Positions 6,322-9,189 of a DNA stretch of 9,189 bases are shown one piece after another. The stretch comes from Candidatus Onthomorpha intestinigallinarum. Lineage in GTDB: Bacteria; Bacteroidota; Bacteroidia; Bacteroidales; P3. Numbering within the stretch: the first letter of the stretch is position 1; the number at the start of each line of letters is the position of its first letter. Location of the stretch: assembly GCA_019114015.1 (NCBI GenBank), contig DXGG01000216.1, forward strand, positions 1-9,189, written 5' to 3'. The notes beneath the pieces were generated by a model. It had not been told where the DNA came from. It saw nothing but the letters and a program-made list of their open reading frames with translations, and did not search any database. A program made the position numbers and the translations under genes.

Positions 6322-6342
6322 TTGGGAGAGCGGACGTGCATA

Positions 6343-7314
6343 TTACAGATGAAATCCCCCTTTCTTTTTCGGTGGCTGCATCATCCGCCTTGCGGATTGG
6401 ACTTGCTTCTTCTCCTTTATCGGCTCTGCCGATTGGGACAAGGGCTTACCGCACAGGTAGTCGTTCAAGTCCTTATAATCACGATAGTACATTGACTTGT
6501 CAAGCATCCGTTCCCCGAACTTCTCTTTCAACTTCTTGCAGGTGTTCCGTCCTGCCGTGTCGTTGTCAAGGAAACAGCCGATTCGGGTGTAGGTCTCCAA
6601 TATGCTTTCCGCTTTTGCAAGATTGGAAACGGAGTTCAATATGATATAGTCCTGTGTGTCCAATCGCGGGTGTTGCGGATTGTTTTCTACTCGGATGGTA
6701 AAGAATGAAAGGTAATCCATGAACCCCTCGAACAGGTAACACATACATCGTTGTCCGCCCTGCTGTCGGATATGGGTGATGTCTTTCGGGGCGACACATC
6801 CCTTGAAGTATCTGTTGCGCACTTCATATCCTCCTGCCCTGTTCGGAAAGCCGATGGCAAAATAGGGTTTGTCGGCATTCATAAACCGAAGCTCCCTGCA
6901 TTCTCTTTTGGCAAGTCCGATGTTTATTCCCTTTTCTTGCAGATAGGCTGTAAGAGCAGGAGAGGACAACTCACCAACCCTTAATCCCTGATAAGGCTGA
7001 TTGTCGGAATGCTGTCTGCCAAAAGAGAACGATGCAGGGCGGATGTATGCTGTCCGCTCCTCTATGCGTTTCAGCAGATAGGCTACATCTTCCGAATGGT
7101 AGAGTTCCGCTGCCAATGCGAGGATGTTTCCGCCTTTGCCGATGCCGAAGTCGTACCATTTTTCAAGCTCGGTGTTTACCTTGAACGATGCGTCCGTTTC
7201 TTCCCGTAGCGGTGATTTATACCACAGGTCCTTGCCTTGTTGCTTTACAGGTGTATAGCCCAGACTTTGCAGATAGTCTGCCAGTTTGATTTGTTTTACA
7301 TCTTGGATTGTCAT
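6343..7314 (-). CDS. TOPRIM-domain primase-like protein with degenerate zinc-finger region
   Basis: 323 residues from ATG at 7314. It resembles the DnaG-like proteins of Bacteroidales mobile elements and is likely to lay primers for replication or for the complementary strand after transfer. Residues 8-66 match the CHC2 primase N-terminal layout (LADYLQSLGY, SPLREETDASFKV, WYDFGIGKGGNILAL), but the zinc-binding Cys and His residues are all absent. The middle (about 110-180) includes PYFAIGFPNRAGGYEVRNRYFKG. The TOPRIM core follows: LFEGFMDYLSFF (Glu196), then CFLDNDTAG (Asp250, Asp252) and KDLNDYL (281-287). The tail is basic (QPPKKKGGF). Primase activity is inferred; the missing zinc ligands seem usual for this element-borne group as I recall it. 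It sits between the SF3 helicase and the relaxase genes, with structured gaps on both sides. Confidence 0.88.
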   Translation of the reverse strand: MTIQDVKQIKLADYLQSLGYTPVKQQGKDLWYKSPLREETDASFKVNTELEKWYDFGIGKGGNILALAAELYHSEDVAYLLKRIEERTAYIRPASFSFGRQHSDNQPYQGLRVGELSSPALTAYLQEKGINIGLAKRECRELRFMNADKPYFAIGFPNRAGGYEVRNRYFKGCVAPKDITHIRQQGGQRCMCYLFEGFMDYLSFFTIRVENNPQHPRLDTQDYIILNSVSNLAKAESILETYTRIGCFLDNDTAGRNTCKKLKEKFGERMLDKSMYYRDYKDLNDYLCGKPLSQSAEPIKEKKQVQSARRMMQPPKKKGGFHL

Positions 7315-7565
7315 ATTACATACGGTTTTGAAGTTGATGAAAATTTGTTGATTTGATGAATTGTCGATGTAATATATTTATATACAGACTTATAACCTCT
7401 CAACATCTTCTCAACAAACCGCTCGCCAAAAGAGAAATCAACAAACGGGTGTCGGTGGTCTCTCAACTTCTCTTTTGGCTTGTTGAGATTTTATTGAAAA
7501 CGTATATCGTTTATTGTCAGAGTATTTATACCCATATTCAACAATTCAACAGAAAAATGATAATA
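7315..7565. other. Repeat-rich gap, candidate replication origin
   Basis: The 251 bases between the primase and helicase genes are AT-rich and carry the hexamer TCAACA many times: 7400-7405, 7411-7416, 7438-7443, 7538-7543 and 7546-7551 on the plus strand, and 7346-7351 and 7481-7486 inverted, plus a near match at 7463-7468. They surround a large hairpin (7410-7487) and an AT stretch at 7371-7384. Iteron-like repeats, a hairpin and AT-rich DNA beside primase and helicase genes suggest a replication origin. A regulatory site for the primase gene is the alternative. No -7 box is seen for the primase. Confidence 0.4.
7410..7487. repeat. Large two-part inverted repeat between helicase and primase genes
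   Basis: CTCAACAA (7410-7417) pairs with TTGTTGAG (7480-7487), and GCCAAAAGAGAA (7425-7436) pairs with TTCTCTTTTGGC (7468-7479). That gives 20 perfectly matched base pairs in two blocks, with seven unpaired bases on one side and none on the other. The loop is 31 bases. There is no T-tract after it on the minus strand, so it is unlikely to be a plain terminator. Confidence 0.65.
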
Positions 7566-8807
7566 TTACAAGGATTCAAGTTGCTCCCTTGCGACGGTGT
7601 AGAAGCGTCCCACTCTCCTTATCGGCTCATACCGACACTCCCGATTGCAGTTGAACTGGCAGGTGGTATAAGTCAGTCCGTTTGGCGCAGGAGTCAGTTT
7701 CCAACATTCCTGCAACACTTTTCGGACTTGGTGTTTCTCCACCTTTACCTGTGAGTGTACCAGCAAAAGAAGAATGTCACTGTAACAGAAAGAGAATGTA
7801 TCCGTGCCGACACTGTCCATGATGTCAAGGACAAGTTCGTGCATCTCTATCTCCAACCGGTTGCGGTTGCTGCGGAGAATCTTCTGCAAGGCTTCTGTAT
7901 GCAGCAATGTGGGGTTGAACCACATCCGGCTTTCCTTATTGGTAGATAGCTGTCTGTGTTGCAGGAAATGAAGAAAGGCGGGTATCTCCGCTTTCAGCTT
8001 TTGCAGGAAGTCGGTATCATCGGACTGCAAGCGGTCTATCTTGCGCACCCAATAGCGTGTTTCCCCTGCGTCTATGATTACGGGCAGATACTCGTTGTTG
8101 GAACACAGCACGAATTTGGCGAAGAACGCAATCTCGTCACGGTCTTTGCCTTTGGCTTCCACCTTGTAGGATAAGGTAGTGCTAAGATTCTTCAACCGTT
8201 CGCTGTCCTCCCTGCGGTTGAGCAACACCTCATCCACCATGATAAGCAACTTGCCAGCCCAGTCGGAATTGAACTGGCTGCGGAAATCCTCGTTGGTATT
8301 GAAAGTCACGTTGTTTCGGAAAAGGGCTTTCAGAAAGTTCAGGAAGGTGCTTTTGCCCGTGTTGCGCTCTTCTGATACCAACAGCAGGATAGGCAACTTC
8401 TGAATCGGTTGCAGGTAGAGCAGTTGCAGATAGTCCATCCCCAACTCGTATTGTTCCCTGAAGATGTGCCGTACCAAAGATTGGATATGCGATAAATCGC
8501 CCTCCTGCGGTCGGTGGTCTATCGGTTCGTAGAGGTTAAGGAACTTGCCGACCACGGAACGGTAGCCGATGTGTTCGGGTACGGTGCAGAAGCCGTCATA
8601 CTTGGGAACGCTGCCGATGTAATCCTTGCCGTAATCCTGTCGCAGGGTCTCGTTGTTCCATGCGATGCGTTTCTTCATATACCCTCCGTTCAGTCTCGGT
8701 TGCTCCACAATCTTGTAGAGCGTTGTCCCGACACGGATAAATTCTTCCTTTGCCATGCCGCCATCCGATGGCGGTCTGTGGCTGTCCTGTTGTTCGATAG
8801 CTGACAT
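7566..8807 (-). CDS. Superfamily 3-type replicative helicase of a mobile element (DUF5906/primase-helicase family)
   Basis: I take the ATG at 8807 (413 residues). The frame extends two codons to a TTG at 8813, but ATG is more likely. Using numbering from the TTG, the ATPase core holds Walker A SEERNTGKST (147-156, Lys154), Walker B LLIMVDEV (189-196, Asp194/Glu195), motif C FVLCSNNE (234-241, sensor Asn) and an arginine-finger-like RYWVRK (253-258). This set is typical of SF3 helicases in phage and plasmid primase-helicases, which open the origin and unwind ahead of the fork. The N-terminal 110 residues lack a primase domain, which the next gene supplies. The C-terminal part (about 320-410) resembles a winged-helix-type domain. 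With the primase and relaxase it forms the element's replication/mobilization module. Confidence 0.88.
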   Translation of the reverse strand: MSAIEQQDSHRPPSDGGMAKEEFIRVGTTLYKIVEQPRLNGGYMKKRIAWNNETLRQDYGKDYIGSVPKYDGFCTVPEHIGYRSVVGKFLNLYEPIDHRPQEGDLSHIQSLVRHIFREQYELGMDYLQLLYLQPIQKLPILLLVSEERNTGKSTFLNFLKALFRNNVTFNTNEDFRSQFNSDWAGKLLIMVDEVLLNRREDSERLKNLSTTLSYKVEAKGKDRDEIAFFAKFVLCSNNEYLPVIIDAGETRYWVRKIDRLQSDDTDFLQKLKAEIPAFLHFLQHRQLSTNKESRMWFNPTLLHTEALQKILRSNRNRLEIEMHELVLDIMDSVGTDTFSFCYSDILLLLVHSQVKVEKHQVRKVLQECWKLTPAPNGLTYTTCQFNCNRECRYEPIRRVGRFYTVAREQLESL

Positions 8808-8842
8808 AATCAAATGGTTTTAAGTTTGAAAATTACCAGCCG

Positions 8843-8850
8843 CAAAAATA
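8843..8850 (-). promoter_or_regulatory. Candidate -7 box for the SF3 helicase gene
   Basis: On the minus strand this reads TATTTTTG, an exact TAnnTTTG match, 35 bases before the ATG at 8807. A TTTTG lies about 27 bases upstream, somewhat farther than the usual -33 element. The position right after the terminator of the preceding gene suits a promoter for the replication module. Confidence 0.45.
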
Positions 8851-8904
8851 TAATCAATTATCGGATAGGTTGTTATGCAAAACACGGCAGAGTGGTGACA
8901 AATA

Positions 8905-8938
8905 GCCCCCGAAACAAAAACTTTCAATGGTTTGGGGC
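8905..8938. repeat. GC-clamped hairpin upstream of the replication module
   Basis: GCCCC (8905-8909) and AAAC (8912-8915) pair with GTTT and GGGGC (8930-8938), with two bulged bases. It lies between the terminator at 8961-9003 and the helicase promoter. There is no T-tract. It might be an operator or a second weak attenuator. Confidence 0.3.
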
Positions 8939-8960
8939 AGGAAACGGGTTGTACAAACGG

Positions 8961-9003
8961 AAAAACTCCCGAAAAGCGAATGTCGGATTACACTTTTCGG
9001 GAG
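8961..9003 (-). terminator. Rho-independent terminator for a gene entering from the right
   Basis: CTCCCGAAAAG (8966-8976) and CTTTTCGGGAG (8993-9003) are perfect 11-bp complements around a 16-base loop. On the minus strand the stem is followed by TTTTT (8965-8961); on the plus strand it is followed by AAAAA. Orientation therefore points to a minus-strand gene ending to its right. Confidence 0.75.
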
Positions 9004-9083
9004 AAAAACCAGAGCGTCTGTCGTTCTGTCGTACCGACTTAATGAATTACTGACTTACCGAGTGAATAATGTCAGGCATTCAG

Positions 9084-9188
9084 CTACGAGAAGTATTCGG
9101 ATTTGGATATACCGATGGTATTCAGCGAGAAGAAGATGCTTGTTTTCTCTTTTCGCAGGTACAGTCTTTCAAGAACGGCATTGCGTAC
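9084..9188 (-). CDS. Possible C-terminal end of an unidentified minus-strand gene
   Basis: A minus-strand frame is open from the right edge to a TAG at 9084-9086 and gives 34 residues, beginning VRNAVLERLYLRKEK and ending GISKSEYFS. The strong minus-strand terminator 80 bases downstream is the main support. The fragment is too short to recognise. A second minus frame stops at 9122 and two plus frames are also open here, so frame choice is uncertain. Elements of this type often have a small helix-turn-helix or excisionase gene here, but this fragment does not show one. Confidence 0.25.
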   Translation of the reverse strand, partial: VRNAVLERLYLRKEKTSIFFSLNTIGISKSEYFS

Positions 9189-9189
9189 C

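Noticed and set aside
6102..6341. 79-codon minus-strand open frame between primase and relaxase genes
   Set aside because: It runs straight through the array of inverted repeats, its peptide has no domain-like pattern, and the hairpins explain the sequence better.
8808..8813. TTG start two codons upstream for the SF3 helicase
   Set aside because: The ATG at 8807 is only two codons in and is the more usual start; nothing upstream favours TTG.

Overview
The window looks like Bacteroidales DNA (Bacteroides, Parabacteroides or a relative). The exported proteins have signal peptides ending in Ala-Gln, there are TAnnTTTG-type -7 boxes, and the replication and mobilization genes are of the kind found on integrative mobilizable elements in that order. 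The assignment rests on gene content and motifs only; no 16S or ribosomal gene is present.

Layout. Bases 2-157 (+) are the last 51 codons of an EamA-type membrane transporter, probably chromosomal host sequence. Bases 158-558 hold no gene and probably contain the junction between host DNA and a mobile element. Everything from 559 to about 9080 that looks coding is on the minus strand, so it reads right to left. At the far right (about 9084-9188) a poorly supported minus-strand reading frame runs off the window and is followed by a good minus-strand terminator (8961-9003). Next comes the replication/mobilization module: an SF3-type helicase (7566-8807), a TOPRIM primase-like protein (6343-7314) and a MobV-family relaxase (4769-6076), closed by a strong terminator (4726-4763). 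Two structured gaps interrupt this module. A repeat-rich gap at 7315-7565 is a candidate replication origin. A gap packed with hairpins at 6121-6321 is a candidate oriT.

Left of the terminator lies a visibly AT-richer, tightly spaced three-gene cargo operon. It encodes two small exported proteins (3874-4452 and 3189-3848) whose signal peptides and start regions are near copies of each other, followed by an 871-residue helicase (559-3174). The helicase is helicase IV (HelD)-like, with an N-terminal membrane anchor, a probable PD-(D/E)XK nuclease domain inserted in the helicase core and a C-terminal helix-turn-helix-like tail. A possible promoter at 4716-4723 would give a leader of about 250 bases containing a 98-base nested hairpin (4545-4642) and a diverged copy of part of it (4508-4528).

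Interpretation. The right two thirds mobilize and probably replicate an integrative mobilizable element. The left third is cargo. A membrane-tethered helicase-nuclease linked to two exported proteins of unknown function, under a structured leader, is the best candidate in the window for an undescribed system. A role in defence or in processing incoming DNA is inference. No integrase is visible; it is expected beyond the right edge.
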